Shown one piece after another: positions 7,338 to 14,608 of a stretch of DNA of 29,831 bases. The DNA comes from CAZWHE01 sp964633825 (GTDB taxonomy: Bacteria; Planctomycetota; B15-G4; CAYZWU01), in assembly GCA_964633825.1 (NCBI GenBank), contig CAZWHE010000032.1, positions 1 through 29,831 on the forward strand, written 5' to 3'. Below the pieces are notes generated by a model. It had not been told where the DNA came from. It did no database searches and saw only the letters and a list, made by a program, of their open reading frames with translations. The stretch's first letter is position 1; each line of letters opens with the position of its first letter. Both the position numbers and the translations under genes were made by a program.

Positions 7338-7823
7338 ATGACCGGGAAGCAGTGGGACAACCCGCCCGAGATGCGGATCGATCCGGGCAAGATGTACAAA
7401 GCCAAGATCGAAACGAACAGAGGTGTGATCGAACTGGAGCTCTATCCGCAGCACGCGCCGAAAACAGTCAACAACTTCGTCTTTCTGGCCGAGGAAGGAT
7501 TCTACGACAACGTGACGTTCCACCGTGTGATCGGTGATTTCATGATCCAGGGAGGAGACCCGACCGGCACGGGCCGGGGCGGCCCCGGCTACAGGTTCGA
7601 GGACGAGGTCGCCGACAATCCGTTGAGCCACGAGAGGGGCGTGATCTCCATGGCGAACGCGGGACCGGACACGAACGGAAGCCAGTTCTTCATCACCCAT
7701 TCGCCGCAGTCGCACCTGAACGGGAAGCACACCGTGTTCGGTAAGGTCGTTGAGGGGCTCGGTGTAGTGGACGCGATCCGCCAGGACGACAAGATGGAGA
7801 AGGTGAATGTGAGCGAAGGCTAA
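7338..7823 (+). CDS. Cyclophilin-type peptidyl-prolyl cis-trans isomerase
   Basis: A 161-residue single-domain cyclophilin that interconverts cis and trans prolyl bonds. The family motifs are all present: APKTVNNFVFLAEEGFYD, FHRVI with the catalytic Arg, FMIQGGDPTGTGRGGPGY, SMANAGPDTNGSQFFIT and HTVFGKVVEG. No signal peptide is seen, so it acts in the cytoplasm on nascent or misfolded proteins. The ATG at 7338 is fixed by a strong GAGGAGGA site at 7323-7330; another ATG at 7331 is in the wrong frame. The 256 bases between this start and the divergent lipoprotein start at 7081 must hold promoters for both directions, but I could not pick convincing boxes. Confidence 0.95.
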   Translation: MTGKQWDNPPEMRIDPGKMYKAKIETNRGVIELELYPQHAPKTVNNFVFLAEEGFYDNVTFHRVIGDFMIQGGDPTGTGRGGPGYRFEDEVADNPLSHERGVISMANAGPDTNGSQFFITHSPQSHLNGKHTVFGKVVEGLGVVDAIRQDDKMEKVNVSEG

Positions 7824-7846
7824 CCCGGTTGTTGGAGCGAAGCCGC

Positions 7847-8269
7847 ATGCCCGGCCTTGAAAAATATACGATACTCGTGGTCGACGACGAGCCCGACATT
7901 CTTGAGTTCATCAGCACGGTGTTGGAGGACAACGGCGCAAAAATTCTCAAAGCCCATGATGGTGTCGAGGCTTTGGAGGTCGCGCGGAAAGAAAAACCCG
8001 ACCTGATGACTCTCGATATATCGATGCCGAACAAGGACGGCACCCAGGTCTTCGAAGAAATTCGTCAAGATCCTGAAACCAGGGATATTCCGGTCTGCAT
8101 CATATCGGGCAAACCGGAGCTGCGCCGATTGATCTATCAGCGAACCGTTCCCCCGCCCGAAGGCTACCTCGACAAGCCCATCGACGACAAAAGACTCTTG
8201 CTGAACATCAGAAAGATCTTGTCGCTCCATTGCCGGAAAACCGACGGCTCTGCAGCCGAACAAGGCTGA
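7847..8269 (+). CDS. Single-domain response regulator (CheY-like receiver)
   Basis: A 140-residue receiver domain with no output domain. The acidic pocket is DDE at 13-15, the phospho-acceptor is Asp57 in TLDISMPNKDG, the switch Ser87 lies in CIISGK, and the conserved Lys110 is in GYLDKPID. All are intact, so it should be phosphorylated by a histidine kinase, which is not encoded in this window. The extended segment LIYQRTVPPPEGYLDK between strands 4 and 5 is somewhat longer than usual. The ATG at 7847 has GGAG 12 bases upstream; an in-frame TTG at 7829 is less likely. Its stop overlaps the next ATG in TGATG, implying co-translation with the membrane methyltransferase. Confidence 0.92.
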   Translation: MPGLEKYTILVVDDEPDILEFISTVLEDNGAKILKAHDGVEALEVARKEKPDLMTLDISMPNKDGTQVFEEIRQDPETRDIPVCIISGKPELRRLIYQRTVPPPEGYLDKPIDDKRLLLNIRKILSLHCRKTDGSAAEQG

Positions 8270-8865
8270 TGGATACGGTCCGGTACGTGCTGGGCGTTCT
8301 CATGGTGGCCCTCTTCCCGCCGGCGCTCCTCTACTGGCTGGCCATACACCCATTCGCTTCTTTCTGGCGAAAGCTCGGTGCAGCGAAAACCTATTGGATT
8401 CTGGTCCCGTCGTTGGTCGTTGTAGCCCTTTTTCTTTATCTTGTCCGTGAACGGCTTCTGGGCGCGGATCTCGGCACTCAATGGACCCTGGCGGGAATCG
8501 GTTTTACCTTTTACCTGATCGCGGCGTTCGTCGGGTTGCGCGTTCACCGCAGCCTGACCTATCGAATTCTTGTGGGGGTTCCCGAGGTGTCGAAGACCGC
8601 TTCTCCCGGAAAGCTTCTGCACGAGGGCATCTACGGCGTGGTCCGCCACCCGCGGTATCTCAGCATCATGCTGGGGGCTCCGGGCTTTGCCTTGGTCATC
8701 AATTACACGGGGGTCTATGTGGTGATGCTCCTGGTCTGTTTGGTTCTGTATATCATAATCGTGATCGAAGAGCGCGAGCTGTTGGATCGGTTCGGCCGGG
8801 AGTATAGGGAATATCAAAAGAAGGTGCCCATGCTGATTCCGCGCCTCCGGCGGAAAACAAGATGA
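8269..8865 (+). CDS. Membrane methyltransferase of the ICMT/PEMT type
   Basis: A 198-residue integral membrane protein with about five hydrophobic segments. The C-terminal half has the isoprenylcysteine/phospholipid methyltransferase signature: HEGIYGVVRHPRYLSIM, then after a membrane hairpin, EERELLDRFGREYREYQKKV followed by PMLIPRL. In related enzymes the GxYxxxRHPxY and EE stretches bind S-adenosylmethionine. The substrate may be a lipid, a quinone-like molecule or a small thiol; it cannot be decided here. The ATG at 8269 shares one base with the response regulator stop, so the two genes are tightly coupled, although a functional link between them is only inferred. Confidence 0.8.
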   Translation: MDTVRYVLGVLMVALFPPALLYWLAIHPFASFWRKLGAAKTYWILVPSLVVVALFLYLVRERLLGADLGTQWTLAGIGFTFYLIAAFVGLRVHRSLTYRILVGVPEVSKTASPGKLLHEGIYGVVRHPRYLSIMLGAPGFALVINYTGVYVVMLLVCLVLYIIIVIEERELLDRFGREYREYQKKVPMLIPRLRRKTR

Positions 8866-8893
8866 TTTGTTGATCCCTCGAAGGGCTGCCCGA

Positions 8894-8922
8894 TTGCCTG
8901 CAACACATTTATTTTGTATAAT
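8894..8922 (+). promoter_or_regulatory. Sigma-70-type promoter for the agmatine-deiminase-like gene
   Basis: TTGCCT at 8894-8899 and a perfect TATAAT at 8917-8922 are separated by 17 bases, the ideal spacing. Transcription would start near 8929, about 37 bases before the ATG at 8966. This is the best promoter match in the window. Confidence 0.72.
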
Positions 8923-8965
8923 ATCTCGATCGGTTTCAGGTATTTTAGGAGAAGGAAAAACCGCT

Positions 8966-10066
8966 ATGCGCCGCGTTATCTCTATCTCCGGTCTTCTCGT
9001 TTTATTTGCGACGCTCTTCTCCGCGCCCGTCTTCTGCCAGACGATCGGCAAGAGCAGGGCGGGCCCGCTGAATCACGAACCGGCCTGCGCTGCCAGGAGG
9101 GTCCCGGCGGAGTGGGAGCCCCACGCATCGACCTGGATGCAGTGGCCCAAGCCGGTGGAATACTCCTACAGGAAAAACTTCAGCGACATCATCGATGTGC
9201 TGCAGAGTTATGAAACGATCGACATCGTGGTGGGAAGCAGCTGGGCCGAGACGCAGGCTCGGAATTATCTGACCAACCAGGGGGTGCCTCTCACCAATCT
9301 CAACTGGCACATCATGCAGTATGACTGGGCATGGATGCGCGACAACGGGCCGGTCTGGGTCAGTGAAAAAAGGGAACCGATCGTTCAGGATTGGGGGTTC
9401 GACGGCTGGGGCGGGCTCGTCTCCTACTGGTCGAACGACGACACCGTTCCCCCGCAGGTCGCCGCCGTCGAAGGCGTTTTGTGCGAAGATTTCAACCGGC
9501 TGATCAACGAGCGGGGAAACCTCGAATTCAACGGCGCGGGCGCTTTGATCACGTCCTGGGCGTGTCTGAGCGATCGGAATCCCGGATGGAGCCGGGCCGA
9601 AATGGAGGCGCTGTTCAAACGGGCCTTCGGGGTGACGAAAATCGTTTGGCTTCTCAGCGCCCCTCCCGGCGACGTGACCAACGGCCATGTTGACGGCATC
9701 GCGCGCTTTATCGACGAGGACACCGTCGCCGTCGCCCGGTACGTGAACCAGAACGATCCGGACGCCTGGATATACGAAGAAGCGGCGTCGATCATTCAGG
9801 CCGCGGGCTTCGATGTTGTGCGCCTCGATGTTCCGGGTTACGTGACGTACCACAGCACTCAGATGCCGGCCATATACATGAACTGGCTCGTGGCCGACGG
9901 GGTGGTCGTCATGTGCGGTTTCGGTGTTCCGGCGTGGGACAACGCAGCGAAAGACGCGGTCGAAACCTATTTCACCGGACGGGATGTTTTCGTGGTCGAA
10001 ACCCTCGAGCTCTGGTATTGGGGCGGAGGCGTTCACTGCGTCACCAATGATCAGCCGGCGCGGTAG
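8966..10066 (+). CDS. Exported agmatine deiminase / peptidylarginine-deiminase-like enzyme
   Basis: A 366-residue protein of the PPAD/agmatine deiminase family, whose members hydrolyse the guanidine group of agmatine, or of arginine in peptides, to release ammonia. A Sec-type signal peptide is clear: MRRVISISGLLVLFATLFSA followed by PVFCQ. Family motifs: AEWEPHASTWMQWP, WMRDNGPVW (substrate Asp), GHVDGIARF (His and Asp), and GGGVHCVT near the C-terminus with the catalytic Cys. All key residues are present. Cytosolic agmatine deiminases have no signal, so export points to use of extracellular or periplasmic substrates. The start is set by AGGAGAAGG at 8947-8955. It has its own promoter and is followed by a hairpin at 10079-10097, so it is probably a single-gene unit. 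Confidence 0.88.
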   Translation: MRRVISISGLLVLFATLFSAPVFCQTIGKSRAGPLNHEPACAARRVPAEWEPHASTWMQWPKPVEYSYRKNFSDIIDVLQSYETIDIVVGSSWAETQARNYLTNQGVPLTNLNWHIMQYDWAWMRDNGPVWVSEKREPIVQDWGFDGWGGLVSYWSNDDTVPPQVAAVEGVLCEDFNRLINERGNLEFNGAGALITSWACLSDRNPGWSRAEMEALFKRAFGVTKIVWLLSAPPGDVTNGHVDGIARFIDEDTVAVARYVNQNDPDAWIYEEAASIIQAAGFDVVRLDVPGYVTYHSTQMPAIYMNWLVADGVVVMCGFGVPAWDNAAKDAVETYFTGRDVFVVETLELWYWGGGVHCVTNDQPAR

Positions 10067-10078
10067 GCGGCGTACCGG

Positions 10079-10097
10079 GCTGCGCCCCGGGCGCAGC
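10079..10097 (+). other. Strong GC hairpin after the deiminase gene
   Basis: GCTGCGCC and GGCGCAGC form an 8-base perfect stem with a 3-base CCG loop, 12 bases after the stop at 10066. There is no T run, so it is not a classic intrinsic terminator. It could protect the 3' end of the message or assist factor-dependent termination. Confidence 0.4.
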
Positions 10098-10133
10098 GGA
10101 AGCACGTGAAATAAACGGTCCAAGGTTGGGACG

Positions 10134-10982
10134 ATGGCGTTCAAGCTGACACGGCGAAAATTTCTCTACGGATCCCTTGCGGTTTGCCTCGGCGCCGTGG
10201 TCGACGTGCGCTTCCTGGAGCCGCGCTGGCTGCGGGTGACGCATGTCAAAGTAAAGCTCCCGGGGGAAAAACCGGCCCGGCCCTTCAGGATTCTTCATCT
10301 CGCGGATATGCACGCGTCCGATCATGTTCCCGTGCCGTTCATCCGCCGGGCGATCGAGCTCGGTCTCTCTCATGAGCCGGACATCACGTGCCTGACGGGA
10401 GATCTGATCACGTGCCGCATCCCAAGCCGTGACGAGTATATCGCGGCCCTCCGGCTCCTCTCAAAGAGAGGACCGTGCTATGCCTGCTTCGGAAATCATG
10501 ACGGAGGGGCGTGGGTGAATCTGCGCGGCGGATATCCCGACACCACCGAGATGCAGCGGTTTCTGGAAGAGGCCGGTATCTCCGTCCTGTTCAACGAGGC
10601 CGTTGAAAAGGAAATCAACGGGACCATGGTGAGGCTCGTCGGGCTCGGCGATTACTGGGCGAGGGGCCTCTCTCCGGAGCGCGCGTTCTCCCCTATCGAG
10701 CCTTCGTCGAGAGCGCCCTGCATCGTGCTTTCCCACAACCCGGACACGAAAGAGACTCTCGACGGCTACTCCTGGGACCTGATGCTCTGCGGGCACACCC
10801 ACGGCGGCCAGCTTTCCCTCCCTCTTGTGGGGACGCCCTTCGCCCCCGTGCGCGACCGCAGATTCGTGGAAGGGCTGAACGAATGGAAAGGGCGGCTGAT
10901 CCACACGACCCGGGGCGTGGGCAATCTCCACGGAATGAGGTTCAACTGCCGCCCCGAGATTTCGATACTCGACGTGGTGTAA
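10134..10982 (+). CDS. Tat-exported calcineurin-like metallophosphoesterase (YaeI/LpxG-like)
   Basis: A 282-residue phosphoesterase. The N-terminus LTRRKFLYGSLAVCLGAVV is a twin-arginine signal or anchor (Arg7, Arg8), which suits a metal-dependent enzyme folded before export. The dinuclear metal-site motifs are complete: LHLADMHAS (Asp58, His60), TGDLI (Asp90), FGNHDG (Asn121, His122), LSHNPD and CGHTHGGQL. This pattern matches the YaeI/YkuE group and LpxG-type phosphodiesterases, which work on lipid pyrophosphates or envelope lipids at the outer face of the inner membrane. The exact substrate is not settled. The start at 10134 has a modest AAGG site upstream. Confidence 0.85.
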   Translation: MAFKLTRRKFLYGSLAVCLGAVVDVRFLEPRWLRVTHVKVKLPGEKPARPFRILHLADMHASDHVPVPFIRRAIELGLSHEPDITCLTGDLITCRIPSRDEYIAALRLLSKRGPCYACFGNHDGGAWVNLRGGYPDTTEMQRFLEEAGISVLFNEAVEKEINGTMVRLVGLGDYWARGLSPERAFSPIEPSSRAPCIVLSHNPDTKETLDGYSWDLMLCGHTHGGQLSLPLVGTPFAPVRDRRFVEGLNEWKGRLIHTTRGVGNLHGMRFNCRPEISILDVV

Positions 10983-11050
10983 TTCCGGCGGCCCTTGGAA
11001 AAGCGGCCGCATCATGTAAAATGTGGGGAAATGCAAGGAGCCGAATCGAT

Positions 11051-11459
11051 ATGAAGGAATGCAGAGAGTGCCGGCACGAAATCAGCGAGCAGGCCCACGC
11101 ATGCCCCCGGTGCGGAGCGCCCTTTCCGGCCAGGGATCACTGGGACGGGTATGGCTTCGAATACAAATCGAAGACATCGATTCTGGGAATGCCGTTGATC
11201 CATATTTCGTTCAAGTATCGCCAAAACCGCATGCCCGTCGTGGCGAAGGGCTTTATTTCGATCGGCCAGTTCGGCGCGGGCATTATCAACATTTCCCAAT
11301 TCGGGGTCGGTGTAATCAGCATCAGCCAGTTCACGATCGGCATGTACGCCCTGGCGCAGTTCGCGATTGCTTATTCATGTGTCCCAGGTCGGGCTTTTTT
11401 TCAACAAGGGGTACGGCCAGTTCGTCTGCAACATTCTCAAAATGTTTCAAGGGGCATGA
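11051..11459 (+). pseudogene. Zinc-ribbon membrane-repeat protein, frameshifted near its C-terminus
   Basis: The ATG at 11051 has an AAGGAG site at 11035-11040. The protein starts with a zinc ribbon (Cys4, Cys7, Cys18, Cys21) and a WDGYGFEYKSKTSILG stretch, then short hydrophobic glycine repeats such as SIGQFGAGIINISQFGVG and ISISQFTIGMYALAQFAIAY. After that the frame turns charged and unlike the rest, running on to 11527. The +1 frame from about 11384 instead reads VSQVGLFFNKGYGQFV and ends cleanly at TGA 11457-11459, continuing the hydrophobic repeat style. So a small indel, perhaps loss of one GT from a TGTGTG run or an extra base, has probably split the gene, unless it is an assembly error. 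Family function is unknown; a membrane-associated role is inferred. Confidence 0.6.
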
Positions 11460-11537
11460 TCGCTCTTGGCGATTTTTGCCGGAATAATTTGGCGGACCGC
11501 GGCCGGGTCTCCCCGAAAACCTTGTGAGGACGGTTAA

Positions 11538-11759
11538 ATGCAGATTTCGATAACCTATTGCATGCCCTGAAACTTTCTCCCACAGGCCTCCGGTCTGGCG
11601 GCCAGAATAAAGGAAGAGCTCGGCGTCGAGACCGAGCTGATCGGCGGGGACGGCGGCGTCTTCGACGTCGTTGTCGATGGAGAGCTCATTTTCTCCAAGC
11701 ACAAGGTGGACCGTTTTCCCGAAGAGGATGAGATCATCGAGATTCTTCGAAAAAAGTAA
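11538..11759 (+). CDS. Selenoprotein of the SelT/SelW/SelH (Rdx) family, UGA read as selenocysteine
   Basis: A 73-codon gene with an in-frame TGA at codon 11 (11568-11570), hidden to ordinary ORF calls. It starts MQISITYCMP-U-NFLPQAS and continues LAARIKEELGVETELIGG, VFDVVVDGELIFSKHK, RFPEEDEIIEILRKK, ending at TAA 11757-11759. This is a full-length Rdx-family thioredoxin-like protein. The TGA falls exactly at the second redox position of the CxxC/CxxU motif (Cys8, Sec11), the site occupied by selenocysteine in SelW-type proteins. Translation past the TGA stays family-like to the end, and a SECIS-type hairpin follows. A GAGGA site lies seven bases before the ATG. The likely role is a small thiol/selenol redox protein, possibly antioxidant. 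A reverse rubrerythrin follows downstream. Decoding needs selA, selB, selC and selD elsewhere in the genome. Confidence 0.9.
11568..11605 (+). promoter_or_regulatory. Bacterial SECIS element directing selenocysteine insertion
   Basis: Twenty-one bases after the TGA is a loop GGUCU (11592-11596) capped by CC/GG pairs, then a U-C mismatch, then a GGCC/GGCC stem (11585-11588 with 11600-11603). The E. coli fdhF SECIS also has a GGUC apical loop with an unpaired U in the 5' arm, the parts bound by SelB. The distance from UGA lies within the known bacterial range. Confidence 0.8.
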
Positions 11760-11996
11760 ATATTCCTCCTTGATGAACACCCTGGGCAAGCTAGTAAATA
11801 CGGAATTCGTTCTCTCTCGATCCCGCTTGGGGCGGTCGTTTCATTGTCATTTCTTCGGAGCGATCGCGGGGAATCATGATTGATTATGAAAGCGGAGCAG
11901 CCCTGCATCCGGACAGGTATGCCATGTTATTGAGTCGGATCCGGAGTGCTGTTTCGATCTATATTTTATTTGAACCAATGCGAAGGAGATTTGACG

Positions 11997-12542
11997 ATGC
12001 AGAAGTATGTGTGTTCCGTATGCGGTTATGTTCATGAAGGCGACGCTCCCCCCGATAAGTGCCCCCAGTGCGGAGCAGCGGGCGACAAGTTCACCACCCA
12101 GAGCGGCGGCGGGCTGGATTGGGCGGATGAGCACAAAATAGGCGTTGCCAAGGGTGTGGACAAAGAGGTTTACGAAGGCCTTCAAGCGAACTTCGCCGGC
12201 GAGTGCACCGAGGTGGGAATGTATCTTGCCATGGCCCGCCAGGCGGACAGGGAAGGATATCCCGAGGTCGCCGAGGCCTACACGCGGATCGCATTCGAGG
12301 AGGCCGACCACGCTTCGAGGTTTGCCGAGCTTCTCGGCGAGGTGGTGGTTGCGAGCACGAAGGAGAATCTCGAAGCCAGGGTCGAGGCCGAGAACGGCGC
12401 CTGCAAGGGAAAGAAAGCTTTGGCCACGAAGGCCAAGGAGCTCAGCCTGGACGCGATTCATGACACCGTTCATGAGATGTGCAAGGACGAGGCGCGTCAC
12501 GGGAAAGCCTTCGCCGGTCTTTTGAAGAGATACTTCGGCTGA
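11997..12542 (+). CDS. Reverse rubrerythrin-like NADH peroxidase component
   Basis: A 181-residue protein with an N-terminal rubredoxin-type iron site (Cys6, Cys9, Cys22, Cys25 in CSVCGYVHEGDAPPDKCPQC) followed by a ferritin-like four-helix diiron domain (GECTEVGMYLAMA, FEEADHASRFAELL, TVHEMCKDEARHGKAF). Classical rubrerythrins carry the rubredoxin at the C-terminus; this order is that of reverse rubrerythrins, which reduce hydrogen peroxide and oxygen in anaerobes using electrons from NADH oxidoreductase partners. Likely ligands are Glu69, Glu102, His105, Glu165 and His168. The ATG at 11997 has AAGGAG upstream; an in-frame start at 11946 would add unrelated residues. The 237 bases between the selenoprotein stop and this start contain no gene I can support. 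A strong terminator follows. Confidence 0.93.
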   Translation: MQKYVCSVCGYVHEGDAPPDKCPQCGAAGDKFTTQSGGGLDWADEHKIGVAKGVDKEVYEGLQANFAGECTEVGMYLAMARQADREGYPEVAEAYTRIAFEEADHASRFAELLGEVVVASTKENLEARVEAENGACKGKKALATKAKELSLDAIHDTVHEMCKDEARHGKAFAGLLKRYFG

Positions 12543-12561
12543 TCACGAAACCGACAGATCG

Positions 12562-12607
12562 ACCGCGCCGGTGTCCGGAAGTCGGGCATCGGCGCGGTGT
12601 TTTTTTT
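12562..12607 (+). terminator. Rho-independent terminator after the rubrerythrin gene
   Basis: ACCGCGCCG (12562-12570) pairs perfectly with CGGCGCGGT (12590-12598). Inner pairs with two G-U wobbles extend the stem to about 15 pairs around a 7-base loop. A run of eight T starts two bases after the stem. This is the clearest terminator in the window. Confidence 0.9.
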
Positions 12608-12691
12608 GGCGGCGGATCATTTTAATCGCCTCTCGACCTGCCGGAAGTGTATGCTTCATTAACCGGGTTAAGAGCCGGCGAACGCGTCCGT

Positions 12692-13138
12692 ATGAGCACC
12701 AGAGCGAAGATGCAGGTAAAAAAACACGTACTCGGTCTTTTGCCGTTCCTGTGGTTTCCTCTCGCCATCTTTGTGCTGCATATCGTGCTCTCTTTCGGGT
12801 TCAAAGCATATGTTCCCTATCCGTGGCTCGATATTCCCATGCACCTCGTCGGCGGTGCGGCGATCGCCTACTTTTTTTACGGGGGGCTTTGCTATCTCGA
12901 TGGCGAAAAGCTCGTCGTAAAACCTGAAAAACGCCTCTTCAACATCCTGATTGTTTCACTCGTCGCAACGGCAGCCGTGTTCTGGGAGTTTGCAGAGTTT
13001 TTATCGGATCGTTTTCTCGGCACGAGCTCCCAGGTCAGCATCTCCAACGTGTTGAAAGACCAATGCCTGGGAATCGTTGGAGGGGTCCTGTTCGTTCTGT
13101 ACGGGGAATTCATGCCGGGAAGAAAAACCGGGAGGTAA
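12692..13138 (+). CDS. Integral membrane protein, small YjdF/DUF2238-related paralogue
   Basis: A 148-residue protein with about four membrane segments. Its polar in-membrane positions follow the YjdF pattern seen in the next gene: a D-x3-H box (WLDIPMHLVGGAAIAYF), an E-x2-E box (VFWEFAEFLSDRFLG) and a C-terminal D-x-GG-like box (VLKDQCLGIVGGVLF). It is shorter than YjdF and is not a close copy. The start is uncertain: ATG 12692 has no clear ribosome site, an in-frame GTG at 12647 has GGAAG nearby, and ATG 12710 is also possible. It follows the strong terminator near 12600, so a promoter must lie in the short gap. Function is unknown. Confidence 0.62.
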   Translation: MSTRAKMQVKKHVLGLLPFLWFPLAIFVLHIVLSFGFKAYVPYPWLDIPMHLVGGAAIAYFFYGGLCYLDGEKLVVKPEKRLFNILIVSLVATAAVFWEFAEFLSDRFLGTSSQVSISNVLKDQCLGIVGGVLFVLYGEFMPGRKTGR

Positions 13139-13183
13139 GCCCGGCTCGGATCGACCTGAGTATCCATGATTTCCGGAAGATCT

Positions 13184-13822
13184 ATGGCCAAAAAACCGAA
13201 CAAGACGATCCCGGCGATCCTGCTGGCGCTTTATCTCGCCGTCTTCGCCCTCTGCGCCGTATCGCCATACGACCGGTCCGTCTGGTGGGCCGAAAACATA
13301 CCGATCATCCTCGTTGTCCTCGCCCTGGTCGTCATTCAGAGGCACTACACGTTCACGCCCCTGAGTTATTTCCTCATGTCCGTTCTCGTCATCATGCACA
13401 CGATCGGCGGCCACTACACCTTTGAAAGGACGCCCTTCGGCTTTGTCACAGATCTCTTCGGGTTTTCCCGGAACCACTACGACCGCCTGGCGCACTTCAG
13501 CGTCGGGTTCTACGCCTATCCCATTGCGGAAATACTCCTTCTCAAAAAGCTCGTTCGCACAAGGTGGGTGCTCTTCCTCTTTCCCCTCTTCACCGTGTTC
13601 GCCGTGGCGAGCGGTTACGAGATCCTCGAGTGGCTCTACGCGATTTCCGCGGAAGAGTCGGCGGGAACGGCCGTGCTCGGCTCCCAGGGCGATGTCTGGG
13701 ACGCGCAGCGGGACATGCTGGCCGACGGTCTGGGGGCGCTCTTCGCCATGGCGCTCTTCGCAATGATCTATCGGAAACGGTTGGGAACCGTTGGAGCAAC
13801 CGGCTCGCAGGGGGAGGGCTGA
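13184..13822 (+). CDS. yjdF: YjdF/DUF2238 family membrane protein
   Basis: A 212-residue protein with six or so membrane segments. The family landmarks are clear: GGHYTFERTPFGFVTDLFG, HYDRLAHFSVGFYAYPIAE, SGYEILEWLYAI and GDVWDAQRDMLADGLGALF. The conserved Asp, His and Glu within or near membrane helices suggest a metal site or an enzymatic role, but the family has no proven function. The ATG at 13184 has a GGAAG site just upstream; ATG 13166 in the same frame lacks one. It follows its smaller relative by 45 bases and precedes the CPBP protease by 12 bases, so the three membrane genes probably form one transcript. Confidence 0.85.
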   Translation: MAKKPNKTIPAILLALYLAVFALCAVSPYDRSVWWAENIPIILVVLALVVIQRHYTFTPLSYFLMSVLVIMHTIGGHYTFERTPFGFVTDLFGFSRNHYDRLAHFSVGFYAYPIAEILLLKKLVRTRWVLFLFPLFTVFAVASGYEILEWLYAISAEESAGTAVLGSQGDVWDAQRDMLADGLGALFAMALFAMIYRKRLGTVGATGSQGEG

Positions 13823-13834
13823 GAAAGCGGGATC

Positions 13835-14608
13835 GTGAAAGAACAACATCTCGAAAGCCCCGTGAGCGCCGCGTTGGCCGCGCTCTGCGTCGTTCTGGGG
13901 ACGTGCCTCTTCCCGGCGACGGGAGCGTTCGGAATCTGGCTGCTCGCCGCGCTGGCTTTAATGCTGCTTGTCTCTTCGGCTCTCCGCAACGAGGAAACCC
14001 TGCTTCTTTCGGTTCTGTTCATCTCGGTCGGGACGCTGAAATACCTCCGGCCCGAGCTCAACAGATGGCCCTTCCATCTTCTGGTCCCCCTGGCCGTATA
14101 CGGAGCCGTTGCAGTCGGTTTTCCCGGGCTGAGAAAATCGGTGCAATGGCTCAGGCTCGGACGACTCACGTCCGGAACAGCGATGACGGCCGTTGCGATC
14201 GTTGCCGTCTCCGTGGCCGGGCTCATGGGATGGTTTCTCCTGGCCGAGCCCGACCTGCCCGCCCTCGAGGGATTGCCGGGAGATTCGTCCGTCCCGGCCT
14301 TGATCCTCATGGGGCTGACCTTTGCCGTAATAAACGCCGCGATCGAGGAAGCGGCTTTCCGCGGAATCATTTACCAGGCGCTCGAAAAAACGTCCGGCAG
14401 GATTTGGATCGCAATTGTGTTGCAAGCAGCGGCGTTCGGGGCGATACACTATGGAGAGGAGTCCGTCCCGGGCGGCCTGATCGGCGTCGCAATGACGTTC
14501 GTATACGGGCTCATGCTCGGATACCTGCGGCACAGGTCGAAGGGACTGCTCGCGCCGTGGGCGGCGCATACGGCGGCGGACGCGATCGTGTTCGGGCTGG
14601 TGGTATGA
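13835..14608 (+). CDS. CPBP-family intramembrane glutamic protease (CAAX/Abi type)
   Basis: A 257-residue membrane protein with about eight hydrophobic helices. The catalytic boxes of the CPBP/Rce1 family are seen: EEAAFRG with Glu171, Glu172 and Arg176, AFGAIHYG with His205, and the C-terminal PWAAHTAADA with His245. Such proteins cleave peptides inside the membrane, from prenyl-protein processing in eukaryotes to bacteriocin self-immunity in bacteria; the local target is unknown. It begins with GTG at 13835, 12 bases after yjdF. Its stop TGA overlaps the next ATG (ATGA at 14605-14608), giving translational coupling with the nitrilase-fold gene. Confidence 0.85.
   Translation: MKEQHLESPVSAALAALCVVLGTCLFPATGAFGIWLLAALALMLLVSSALRNEETLLLSVLFISVGTLKYLRPELNRWPFHLLVPLAVYGAVAVGFPGLRKSVQWLRLGRLTSGTAMTAVAIVAVSVAGLMGWFLLAEPDLPALEGLPGDSSVPALILMGLTFAVINAAIEEAAFRGIIYQALEKTSGRIWIAIVLQAAAFGAIHYGEESVPGGLIGVAMTFVYGLMLGYLRHRSKGLLAPWAAHTAADAIVFGLVV

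Noticed and set aside
11384..11459. Programmed frameshifting at the T7 run near 11394
   Set aside because: No pseudoknot or canonical slippery heptamer is evident, and the family-like reading seems to resume before the T7 run. A plain indel is simpler.
13564..14604. A long in-frame extension upstream of the nitrilase start
   Set aside because: It overlaps yjdF and the CPBP gene in another frame, is Arg-rich and motif-free, while ATG 14605 begins the family sequence exactly.
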